From assembly GCF_914767665.1 (NCBI RefSeq), contig NC_059505.1, positions 30,997,506 through 31,061,505 on the forward strand: 64,000 bases of DNA, read 5' to 3'. Under the pieces are notes generated by a model that made no database searches, was not told the origin of the DNA, and saw only the letters and a list, made by a program, of their open reading frames with translations. The position numbers were made by a program, and so were the translations under genes. This DNA comes from Harmonia axyridis. Taxonomy: Eukaryota; Arthropoda; Insecta; Coleoptera; Coccinellidae. Below are positions 10,497 through 21,089 of this stretch, one piece after another. The first letter of the stretch is position 1. Each line of letters begins with the position of its first letter.

Positions 10497-10821
10497 GTGA
10501 GATCGAGAGTGAAATCTCTATCGATCTGTTTCAAATTCAATTGTCATGTTGCACCGAAAAGTGGAGAGATGAGACATCCAATAAGGATGAAGAGAATTAC
10601 TCCGATGGTGCTACGGCATAAAGGCCAGAGCCGGATTGGGAGTAAGGGTTTTTCACCCTTATTTTCTAGGGGTAGTTGCCTGGATTGGTCTTGTAACTGG
10701 GTCGGAAGAGGCTTGTAGATTTCTGTGAATACAGGCTAGGAATATGTTAGTTCATTTTTGGGAAAATGCTAATTTTAATTTTGCGGAATTTTAGCTGACA
10801 TAATGACAGAAAGATTGAGTA

Positions 10822-11260
10822 CCGGCCAAGATGTCTAAAACACTGGAGAAATCACTCACCTCAAGATTAAATTGCCGACTTTTGAAGGGACCAGTTTTCT
10901 TGGATTTTAATGGTATTGATTCCTTTTCACTTGATTTCCGCATAGTTTCCTATGGCGCTCACGTCGTCTATCTGTCAATGTCGTGTTTCGAGGTTAAATC
11001 AACAATAATAACAAGATCATTAACTTTTGGCAGAACAAATGAAAATTTTAAAATGATGTCGTTTATTAATCAATCCTTCGTACAGGGGCACCTTAAGGAA
11101 TTAAAGTGAAGAAGGTTCCATGCCAAGCTAAGTCTCCAGAATAATCAGTATGTTATACAACTTAGTCACAGCCAAAACTGTCAGAATACTTCACACAAAT
11201 GACACCAGAGTAGCGTCTTGTAAGATGTCTAAAATACTGGTGTGTTCACTGATTAGATTT
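10822..11260. repeat. Fragments of a dispersed miniature element
   Basis: Short motifs recur here and elsewhere. AAGATGTCTAAAACACTGG at 10829 and a variant near 11224 match 28737 and 55627. TGATTTCCGCATAGTTTCC near 10932 matches, in either orientation, 28760-28850 and 38560-38600. This marks a dispersed non-coding family, here broken into pieces. The open frame at 10831-11109 lies on it and is not a gene. Confidence 0.5.
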
Positions 11261-11425
11261 TGTTTAAAATAATTCTAGTGACTCGGCTCGGCATAAATCC
11301 CATTTAACTTTTCTTCCTTAAGATGGTGCTAAAAAAAGAATTGACCAATCAACGGCATTATTTCAAATAATCATTTATTCAAATTTTCTGTAGTTAATTT
11401 TAATTTTATTATTATTTTGAAACTT

Positions 11426-11852
11426 CTTCTCCTCTTCTGCTCTACTCCCTTTTTTCCCGTTTCTCCCACTTCTCCCACTTTTCCTCTTCTCCCTCTTCTC
11501 CCTCTTCTCCCTCTTCTCCCTCTTCTCCCTCTTCTCCCTCTTCTCCCTCTTCTCCCTCTTCTCCCTCTTCTCCTCTTCTCCCTCTTCTCCTCTTCTCCCT
11601 CTTCTCCTCTTCTCCCTCCTCTCCTCTTCTCCCTCCTCTCCTCTTCTCCCTCCTCTCCTCTTCTCCCTCCTCTCCTCTTCTCCCTCCTCTCCTCTTCTCC
11701 CTCCTCTCCTCTTCTCCCTCTTCTCCTCTTCTCCGTCTTCTCTTCTTTTTCTCTTCTCTTCTTCTCCTCTTCTCCATCTTATCCCTCTTCTCCATCTTCC
11801 CATTCTTCTTTTTCTTTTTCTTTTCCTTTTTCTTTTTCTTCTCCTTCTGAAG
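11426..11852. repeat. Polypyrimidine/polypurine microsatellite
   Basis: About 400 bp of nearly pure C/T on the plus strand, mostly a 9-base unit CTCTTCTCC with variants. The opposite strand is pure A/G. Long open frames on both strands (Leu/Ser-rich, or Lys/Arg/Glu/Gly-rich) are artefacts of the repeat. Such tracts can form triplex DNA. Confidence 0.95.
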
Positions 11853-12330
11853 ATATGTTCATTGTGAAGGTTGTCTCAGTGGAAAACAGCTTCCTGGGAG
11901 ATAGAACTCTAGCTATCTTTTCATTGGATTCTATGGATTTTTCTGCTGTGTTCTTTCTACGTGTTCTCTCCAATATCTTCTCCTCTTTCATCTCCATCTC
12001 ACCATACCTTCACTTCACAAATAGTTGTTATCGCTCTTTCTCACTGTTTCCCTTAATGTTTTTCCTGCGATTATTCTCAGTGCATTCATCTCCTCTTTCG
12101 ATGCCATAGGTTAGTACCGGTTTTACACAGGATTTATATGTTTGCACTTTACCATCAACATACATATTGCCCAAATGACATATCTTAGACAGCAAGATAT
12201 TGGGACTTTTTGACCTATGGTTTGATATCTTCTATCAGATTGCTATTGATAGATATGTCCTCTCCTAAGTAGCGGAACCTCATCACTTGTTCAACTATCC
12301 AATCATACATAGCCATTACATCTTATAATT
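11853..12330 (-). mobile_element. Non-LTR retrotransposon (LINE) 3' fragment
   Basis: Read on the minus strand, pieces such as EQVMRFRYLGEDIS (near 12290), VQTYKSCVKPVLTYG (near 12130) and ALRIIAGKTLR (near 12065) match the conserved C-terminal part of LINE reverse transcriptases. Frameshifts and stops separate them, so it is a dead fragment. The polypyrimidine tract lies directly beyond its 3' side. Confidence 0.7.
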
Positions 12331-12332
12331 GC

Positions 12333-12386
12333 ACCTTCGAAAGTATCATACATTTCAGTCCCTTCGAAAATATCATACATTTCATT
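12333..12386. repeat. Short tandem duplication
   Basis: Two adjacent copies of a unit of about 27 bp starting CCTTCGAAARTATCATACAT. It differs by one or two bases between copies. Confidence 0.8.
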
Positions 12387-12450
12387 TCAATTGATATTGA
12401 CATGTTGTAATTTCTGATGATCTGATAGAATTTATGTATTTGTCTTTGTA

Positions 12451-13582
12451 CAGTAAAACCTCGATTATCCGTTCTCCTATTATCCGTTTTACTCTGTAAT
12501 CCGAGCTAGTCGACATTTTCACTCATCCGTTTCCACGAGCAGACATCCACTCGATTATCCGGGATTCAATTCATTACGCATGCGCCATAGTAATAATTTG
12601 GTATAATTCGAAAATGTTTTAGTCGATGATGTTGAGGAATGGCTAAATTCGGATTTAAATGAACCCGGTTATCAGATACTGGATGATTCAGAAATCGCAT
12701 CAAAATTTTCCCAACCTAACCACTGTATGGATACAGACGATTAAAGTGTTGAAGAATTTTCCACGCAGGAAATAGTTATTCATAATACAAGTGCAGAAGG
12801 CATTGATATTGTTCCACGAGTTCAAAATTCAAAAACTAAGTGGCGAGTTTTTGAATGGACGAGTGGTAGAATGAGCCTTCTGTACGAGTATTATACATTT
12901 TTTTCTCTAATTCATTGCATTTTTATTGAAATCAATGAAATATTTCCATAAATATCTTTTAGTGATTTTTGCATTGAAAAATGTTGGTTGGGTGAACTGA
13001 TTTCTTTAAGGCAAATTGATGAATCGATAGATAAAGTCGTGGCGGAAAGTTCGGAGTACCAACATATAATAATAAAATATAACCATGAAAACTGTGCGTT
13101 TCAGATATATTCCCGCACGATTTTCTTCTACAAGATGTGGAAGAATGAACGGAATAACCACAAAATTAGAGAAACACTGTTTCTGCCGAAGACGCGTTGA
13201 GATTTGCAAATGGTCTGATGTACTATTTAGAGCAGGAAAATGATACGGATTATATTGATGTCCTCCACTTGAGGAAAATTCGGGCTCACATTTGTCTCAA
13301 GATGAATAGTAAAAAAAGACAGACAAAAATTACATACTTTTTCAACTAAAATATATACATTCGATGTATTATAGGTACCAATGCAATGATTTGTTTTTCA
13401 TTTGTATATTTTTATATGATATTATGATTCTATTGATTTTGTTGCTTAATAAATAATTGTACCCCATACATTTCTCTAATTTTCATAGTTGTGCGTATTT
13501 TGAGGAATTTCGATTGTCCGTGTTTTTCGATTATCCGGGAACCGTTTCCCCTCCATTAGGCCGGATGATCGAGGTTCTACTG
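12451..13582 (+). mobile_element. Tigger/pogo-type element, internally deleted
   Basis: Terminal repeats CAGTAAAACCTCGATTATCC (12451) and a complement ending GATCGAGGTTCTACTG (13582) are flanked by TA, as in Tigger elements. Inside, only the C-terminal part of a pogo/jerky-like transposase is readable, for example VEEWLNSDLNEPGYQILDD near 12640 and YLEQENDTDYIDVLHLRK near 13230, with stops and shifts. The N-terminal HTH and most of the DDE domain are absent. It is inactive. Confidence 0.85.
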
Positions 13583-13599
13583 TAGTTCATCTTCAGTTT

Positions 13600-14290
13600 C
13601 TGCTAGAATAGATGCGTCACCCACATAATTCGTGTTAAAAAAAAATTACTATAAAGTTACGATAATTAATAACCCCCTAAACCCCCCTCTGGCTACGCCT
13701 ATGCCTCATTAGATTTTCCAATTTACTTATGTGCACCATTGTATAACAATAAGTTCAAATTCCAATGGAACCATATTAGTCCAAGCACTATTAGCAAAAG
13801 CAAATTTGATCAAAATCAATGAAACGCGAAATATTGGGGTCCCAAGAATTTTGAATTTGCGAATGCGCAATCCCGTACGTCTGGATAAGCAATCATAACC
13901 TTATTTTAGTACTTACACTGATGAAGTCTTAGAATATAGATAAATTATTAATGTTCTAAGGATGAGATAGAACGCGAAATATTGAGGTTCATGGAAGTTA
14001 ACATATAAGCATGAAAATTATACAGAAACATCAACGAACCAATCCTAATATCAGTACCAAATTTTATTAAAATCTAATCAAGATACGGAGATTACCATGT
14101 TTGTGTATAATGAACATGCATATCCTGTATCTGGAAAAGTTAAAATTCGTATGAAAATATCTTCAGCCCAAATAGGATACCAATGCCAAATTCCATTATA
14201 ATTGGATAAGAATAGTATAAGTTATAATAATTGGTTGTTCCAAGGAATTTCGAACCTACAGACAGACCAACAAACACTTAATAAATTTGT
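13600..14290. repeat. Diverged dispersed repeat, no gene
   Basis: Sentences of similar sequence recur: AACGCGAAATATTG with TACCAAATTT and AAAATC nearby, at about 13815, 13970 and 14055. Similar text is found at 26880-27060. I see no coding potential. Confidence 0.4.
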
Positions 14291-14600
14291 AGTGAAACTA
14301 TCTGCCCGAGAGGTGGCGTTATAGGCATTCACCACTCTTTAATGCAGTCCCGGGGGTTTAAAGGAGCCGATGCGTTGTAGCAGCGTCACCTCTCCAGGAT
14401 CGTGTGAGAGGGTGTCTGAGATCGCTGGGCAATCCAGCGATCTCAGGAAGAAGCACCGTAATCCCTAGGGAGAGGGCGCACCTACCATATTTGTCGCGAG
14501 AAAGTATCGCCAAAAATTGTTCAGTATGGTCTGAAATGTATTTTTTAAATCGGAGACCACACATACCTACGGCAGACTAGGAAGGCAAGGCAGGGTTGAG
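14290..14600. other. GC-richer block with a hairpin
   Basis: This block is clearly richer in G/C than its flanks. It contains a perfect 13-bp-arm hairpin, CTGAGATCGCTGG/CCAGCGATCTCAG, at 14416-14446 with a 5-base loop. The minus-strand frame at 14358-14564 has no family signature. It could be a fragment of an unidentified repeat. Confidence 0.4.
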
Positions 14601-14737
14601 AGTATAGTGAACAAATATCAAATATTTCAAATAAAATACAGTTTCTTACAATATATTCAGTTTCATAATGGTTTACAAGGTACAACGTTAACGCTTACTA
14701 GGGATAAATACTTCAAGTTAACTTTCATAAACTAAAA

Positions 14738-15055
14738 TTACTTATTACAGAAACATGGCCCCATTGGATTGAAGGGTATTTGCCGGTGAGGTGATTGTAG
14801 ATCAATTCTTGAAATTACTCTTTCCATGTAACTGGCGCAATAGTTGGGTGGTTGATGGTAACCCCTAGCCCACAACGTTGCACGATGTACCGCTTTACCT
14901 TTTGGCCTCGGAAGATTACAACAGAAAGGATTACATTCAGTTGTTACATCATTTATACGCAGAGCAGGTCCTCTTATCGTCCCACAAATAGGACTTTGTG
15001 GATAATATGGTCCACAGCATGAAGAACCGCAAGAACATCCACCGAAACAGCCCAT
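14738..15055 (-). CDS. Small cysteine-rich protein, function unknown
   Basis: This is a single-exon frame of 105 residues starting MGCFGGCSCGSSCCGPYYP. About a dozen cysteines are grouped at the N-terminus (CSCGSSCCGP), in the middle (CNPFCCNLP) and at the very end (CFCNK). There is no signal peptide or membrane segment. Cys-Gly-Pro-rich small proteins are known from insect sperm (the Mst84D/Mst87F type), and the CCGP motif is reminiscent, but the rest does not match that family as I know it, so function is left open. The start is the first ATG, and the upstream sequence is AT-rich with TATATT about 20 bases before it. No clear poly(A) signal was found. Intact and isolated between repeats. 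Confidence 0.5.
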   Translation of the reverse strand: MGCFGGCSCGSSCCGPYYPQSPICGTIRGPALRINDVTTECNPFCCNLPRPKGKAVHRATLWARGYHQPPNYCASYMERVISRIDLQSPHRQIPFNPMGPCFCNK

Positions 15056-16240
15056 ATTATGAAATGATTCGAATATATCACAGGAATTTAGAATTTTTTG
15101 ACCGAAAAACTAAATGAAAAGTAATTTTGACGGAAGTCGAATTTATAATGACAGTTGTTTTATGAAACAAAATTGTAAGATAATGCGACATCTTTCAATG
15201 AAAAAAGAGGGTTGAGCAATGATATGAAGTCATGAGTTTCAACGTGCTCTTTCATTCATGCTCCAATTGCGCCCTTGGAGACCACATAATTTGATATGTA
15301 TATATAGACCCCATGGTTCTAAGTGGCGAATCAATGAACGAGCGCTCAAAAGTTCCTATAACTCCACGTCAGAGCTTTCCTATTTTTTTTCTTTCAATAT
15401 TCTACTTGAATTTTCTATGATTCCGATGAAATGAATGAAACTTTTGCATAAAGCTCAAAACACTATATTTATTTGCAAAATCTCATATGCAATTATTAGA
15501 TCATTTTTTTACGATAATCCGATAGAGTTTTCTTAGTTATTGTTATTTTTTTATCAACATTCAACACCCAAAATCTCAACTCCGTCGGTTTTGTGATCAC
15601 ATAAATATTAGGCATTTCTTTTTAATATTCTTCTTGGTTTTTCTATGGTTCTGGGCATGCAATCAAAATGAAGTTTTGTTCGAAGCTTAAAATTGTCATT
15701 TTACATCTAAGGGGAAAACCCCTAAATCGCATTTCACCCATTAACAAACTTAATGCGCCATTCGAGATCCGAAGCTATCCAGATAATAATAATAATAATA
15801 ATAATACATACATATAGGTTACTAACTTTATATCTCCCTCAACGTTTCTTCAACCCTCCCTCTAAATATTCTCAAGGAATCAGCCCATTATTCATAAGAT
15901 ACTCTGTAATTCTGAAGTTTATCAGATCAGAAACTTGATTTTTTTACTTTCAGCTACATAGCTGCATTTTTGGATAACTCATTTAGTTAACATACAAAAT
16001 TTCTTTGAAATCTGAAAGATTTTGAGATATAGAAATTATATAAAAAAAATTTTTTCAACTACCAATTATACAATACTCTCAAAATTTTGCACTAACATTT
16101 GTTGGAGATGATATCTAAATATCGTTTTATCGGCGGATGCAGAAAAAATTAAGAAGTAACACTCCTCTCCAAAGCTCCAAGATTATTCATTTGACCATTA
16201 TTCTAGGAGATAAGAAAAAAACAATTCCTTTTTCACACAT
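15056..16240. other. Gene-free stretch
   Basis: There is no gene. A short ATA microsatellite lies at about 15782-15806. The remainder is AT-rich and unclassified. Confidence 0.5.
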
Positions 16241-16246
16241 TTTATT
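16241..16246 (-). terminator. Poly(A) signal of the IFRD1 gene
   Basis: AATAAA on the minus strand, 130 bases beyond the stop codon at 16376. Confidence 0.6.
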
Positions 16247-16375
16247 AATATGAATAATTAAACACAACATATTTACAGCTAAGATTATAAAAACAAGATT
16301 ACCAAATCGAAAATATATATTTCTCTTGTTTTCGTAAAATAAAATTCAATACACAATAGAATATTTTCTGCATTC

Positions 16376-19300
16376 TCAAAATTCTAATCTTTTATCTCTG
16401 GTTATCCTTCGCGCTATCGATCTCGCCTTGAAATTTGCTGCATTCTGCAATTTCTGTAATTAGAAGAGAAAAACATTAATAATTCTTGCATACATTTATA
16501 TCTGGTTTTAAGAATAAAACTTCGAAAAAATCCTATTTACCCTTCTGAATCTCTCCATTTGATTTTGAGCATGATGATTATTTGATCCAGGAGTAATAAG
16601 AGGTTCGGAAATCTCAAATAAGTCCCTCAAGAAATAGTTATCTGCTAAATGGATATTAATGCCAGGACCTAATATTGTGCAAAGGGTGTCATACTGCTTC
16701 CTTTTAGACCAAGAGTCCAACTCAAGAACCTCCTTCCCAAATTTCACTCTAACATCTGGCATAACATCTTCCTGCAATAAAATTAATGAAATTAAATTAT
16801 TTTTAAAAGCTGGCTGCGCCGATGACGTGGTTTGGTGATTAATTTTTGCTTATCATGGTCAACAAGTATCGTCTTTTCAAACAGTTTTGAATATTTTTTG
16901 TATCTTTTCAAAGTCTGGTTTGCTTTAACGTAAGTAGTGAATAGAATAGAAATTGACATTCAGGATTGAACAGTTAGACATGTGTTAAAAAAACATGGGA
17001 TGAATCCTAAAAATTGAGAACCACTCGAGAAATTATCCCAGAAGATTTTGTATCAGGAGAATAGAATTTCGACCTATGAATCCCAAGTTTCTCTCAAAGA
17101 CCACAACAATCCTTCAGTAGCCAGTAATTAGTCATGAGAAAATAAACATTTGACCGAATCATTAAGAATGCAATATCTTAAAAAATTAAACGTACAGACT
17201 GCTTTTTTGAGAAATAATGTAAGATCAGATTAAGATGACCAAATTTAGAAAAGTCATTAAAGATGAACTGCTAAATCAGCAAAACTAGCAACATTGTTGT
17301 CACATTGATGAATTTTTGTGTTTTTTGATATAGTACTTACTACTTTTTTTTTTCCTCTTTTACTGATGTTCAAAATCAATGTTGTTGAAATTGTAGGGGA
17401 GATCTATTTTCGTATTATTTTTGTTTCTATTTTGTAAACTGGGAAGGTTTAAGAGTAGCTTTAGCTAATCTTCGCCTTTTCAGGGCAAATGTATGTACAT
17501 TTGTTGAATAAAGTCGATTTATTATTATTTTTTTTTTTCAATGTCCGTGTGAGGGAAAAACCCTTTTTGGCCACCGAGAGGGTCTGCACTTTCTTATTAT
17601 TATTATCTTTCAAAATTGATGGCAATTCAAATAGGGAAAAATATTTGCAAATACTACGAGATGTCATAATAATACCAGCTGTATGTAACTCTACCAGACT
17701 GTATGTAATCAAACTCTAACACTCACCTCAATAAACAGCAAAATGTCCCTGAATGAAGCCCTTTGTTGTTTTCTATCTTTTTTGGCTCTGTATTTGTGAG
17801 AATCAGTAGCCAAACTCCTCAAAGTTGCAAGTATGTCATCGAAATCCTCGCCAAAATCTTCCAGATCCAATTTACCAACTTCATAAAGCAAAGCAAGGAC
17901 ATCTCCAGCTGTCATCCTCACTTCCAAATGTTGGGATTCCAGAAGTTCAGCCAGTTTTTTTATGGATCTACAAGAAATAGAAGAAGAGGATATTCAGTAA
18001 AGCTGTTGATATTAGAGCTATCAGTAGTTTTCATGGCGCAATTCAAATTCTCAAAAAAGATTAAATCAATCAAAAAAATGCTAATAAATCTAAATACTTA
18101 CATCAAGGATTTAGTCTCTAACATCATAGAAACAGAACTAGGATCTATAGTAGTGAGAAGGAGACCCCAGGCACTAAGAGCCGCAGCATGAAAATTGGCT
18201 TGTTCAGGAGTCACATTGGTATTTGTTACACCTCCTTTATGGTAACTCCCAGAGAAGTAAGTTTCAAACTGTCGCATCAAACTCAAGATATCTCCCACCT
18301 CTGAATTAGCTAAGAAACTGAGTAGACCAAGAGTGGAACAGCACTAAAAATAAAAATACCGGATTCAAACAATTATTAATCACAATTTTGAGATTTATTA
18401 AAAATCAACACATCATGTGTTTTAAATACCTTTCCTCTAACAGCTGCACTAGCTGAATTGTCTGCCGCTGTGGTCATCAATACCGGCTTGAGAGCTTTAC
18501 AGACTTCTTCACAGCCAGGCTCTGCTCCTAATTGGACGCACACTATAGAAGCTAATTCGCTAGCTGCACTTTTTTCTGCAGTTGAGCCTTTTTTCAAGCA
18601 TCTCTCAATGCCATCACATAATGTGAAGTGTCTGAAAGAAAATTCTATAAAATATAAAACCACCAATCATTTTGGCTAAGTCAGTGTTCCCATTTATTCT
18701 TTGAATTCTTCTAAATCCAAAAAATAAAAATATTTCTTCACCTATCTGAAACAAAAGCTGGGACATATTTGGAAACAAGTGCCTTAGAGATGTTTAGCAA
18801 GCAATTGGTTCTGCCCTGAGCAGACTTTTGGGTGAGTCCATCCATCAGCTCAATCAGTTTCTCTTCAAACTGATCTTGAAGGAACTCATCTTCACAATCG
18901 TCACTGGCACTTTTGGTTTCCACACTGAATACTGAAGCATTGTCACAGGATTCATCGTCAGAGGTTTGCATTGCATTCTCGTAACGCTCTGAAATGAGAA
19001 TATAAAATTAATTTCAAAAAATTATAAATTTTGAATTACACCGATCTATTTCCAATTAATCTTATTCAAACAAATCGATGACAGTTTACTCATACTTCAT
19101 TTTTCATTGTTTTCTTAATAATCTGATATAAAAATCTTTATAAGATAGCCCTCTTTTCATTAGAGAAATATTCACATAATTGCTTGAATTGAATGGAAAT
19201 TTGAAACTTATATAAATATTCATCTGGAACTCCAGTGGAGAAAAATCCAAAGCAACCTCAAAGTTGTGGGTGTAAGGTAAAGTGAATAAGTTTTAATGTT

Positions 19301-20235
19301 ACTATTATTATTTTGCTGCTTGGGAGTCGGGAATGAATGAATAAATAAATAAATAAAAATACAAATAGATGTATGTAAACACTCTTAAATAGAACCCTTG
19401 GATTATCTTCAGTATCAATTCAAATTGTACATTGGAATCATATTTGTTTTACAGAATAATGTAGTGAACATAGGTTCTTGGGGAAAATCATTCATAATGT
19501 AAGTAAAATTTCGAATATAAACAATCGGTTCCAACAAAGAGAATAACAAATTGTCACCATATGTTGAATATATCAAATCATCCCTATAAATATACCACCT
19601 ACATAGATAGATTGAACCTGCTCCATTACGGATACATATTTCCAATTTTTTGCATAATAATTATCAATAAAAATCGAGACTTCTGCAATCATTTTTTCAG
19701 TCAGAAATTGAAATAACCTATTCTTTTAAACGTCATTGTCTTGGGGAAGCACATGTTCGATTTAAAAATGGAGTCATTTTCTATTTTCAACTAATTAAAG
19801 GTGCTCATAATCTGATCATCACCCATTATTGACGTGACCGACTTATTCAGTTGCTGTATCTTTACGAATATCTCTATTATCTAACTTCCTGCATTCTTTG
19901 AAGTTCTGATAATTGAAGCAGCCTTGAATTATACAACCTCAAACAAGAATTTGGAAAATCTTGCGCAATTTCACCTGATATTCGAAATCGAAACATATGG
20001 AAGTGTAATGAAATAGATAGAAAAACTTGGAATTACTCATAAACAATAAATAAAATGGATTATTACTGATTAACGTTATCATTCTTGAAGAAAATGAAAG
20101 TAAATTGAAACGTCAGATTTATAAGAAAAAGATAGAACGGCCAAGGGAAGTACCTGCGATTATTTAATGTATAAAAATACAGAAAAACTGTATGGAAAAC
20201 TCACCAGATTTTCCTCTTCGTTTTCCTTTCGGCAT
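16376..20235 (-). CDS. IFRD1: Interferon-related developmental regulator 1-like protein
   Basis: Seven exons join in phase to a protein of 423 residues: 20235-20205, 18988-18742, 18631-18430, 18343-18102, 17967-17727, 16771-16541 and 16453-16376. All introns are GT/AG. The N-terminus is basic (MPKGKRRGKS), followed by an acidic Ser-rich stretch and the IFRD armadillo-like region (DQFEEKLIELMDGLTQKSAQ onward). The C-terminal IFRD domain starts in exon 6 (DVRVKFGKEVLELDSWSKRK), and the basic tail is ARRITRDKRLEF. The family acts as nuclear transcriptional co-regulators, with roles in differentiation and stress responses. The length is normal and no defect is seen. Intron 1 is about 1.2 kb and intron 5 about 0.95 kb; the others are short. 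Confidence 0.93.
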
Positions 20236-20865
20236 ATTGGCAAATAAACTCGAAGGTACTTTTAAATTTGCTAAATAAAACGACTAATTTAACACTTGAT
20301 CAAGAAGGTAGACTGTTTCTTATTTTGTCACTTATACTGCACTCTTGACATTGAACTATATTAATTTTATCGTTAAAGCTCAATATCATGATTTTTTCGG
20401 GCGACCCAAGTTTTCGTCAACTCACCGAGATGAGTATTCAATGACGTTTGACGTTAACTGCAGTCAGAGGATCTATTTATTAGAATGCGCATGTCGTGGT
20501 TACTTTTAATGCGCAAAGTTATACAGCGGCGGGCGTTTTTCAATTGATCCATTTTCTGAGAACAATACGTTCATCAATTATTTGCCATTATTGCGACATT
20601 TTGATTAATTTCAACAATATATGTATATCACCTTATGCAACAGTCTTCAAATACATATAGAGTCAATATACGGATTTTTCTTTTGAGATTTCTTTTCGAT
20701 TTATTGATTACCAATAAGAAAAAATTGATAAACAATTAGAAAAGTTTCACAATGTTATTAAATATTAAACATAAATTATGGTTGATGTTATCTCAAGATT
20801 ACATATTTTTTGTTAATCAGCGTAAAAACCAGATTTATTTCCATTTTCAAGTGTCGCAATTGTAG
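20236..20865. promoter_or_regulatory. Upstream region of the IFRD1 gene
   Basis: Non-coding sequence 5' of the IFRD1 start. No TATA box stands out. A locally GC-richer part lies at about 20400-20540 and is the likeliest promoter, by position only. Confidence 0.35.
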
Positions 20866-21089
20866 TTTGAGTTGAGAAGATCCATCCAATACGTGATATC
20901 TGAACCATGTTTTTTTTCATAAGAATGTCATTTGCTCATGAATTGTTTAGTTCATACCCAAATTATAGCAATAGATAGCAATAATATACCATAATTTGGG
21001 TATGAACTCAACGGTTCATGAGTAAATGACATCCTTATGAAAAAAAAATGGTTCAGAAATCACGTATTGATGGATCTTCTCAACTCAAA
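20866..21089. repeat. Compact fold-back element
   Basis: Arms of about 100 bp, beginning TTTGAGTTGAGAAGATCCAT on each outer edge, face each other around a spacer of under 25 bp. Identity is roughly 90 percent or better. No ORF is present. Confidence 0.9.

Noticed and set aside
11375..12109. Long open frames on both strands (Leu/Ser-rich plus strand, Glu/Arg/Lys-rich minus strand)
   Set aside because: They are the translation of the 9-base polypyrimidine microsatellite, not genes.
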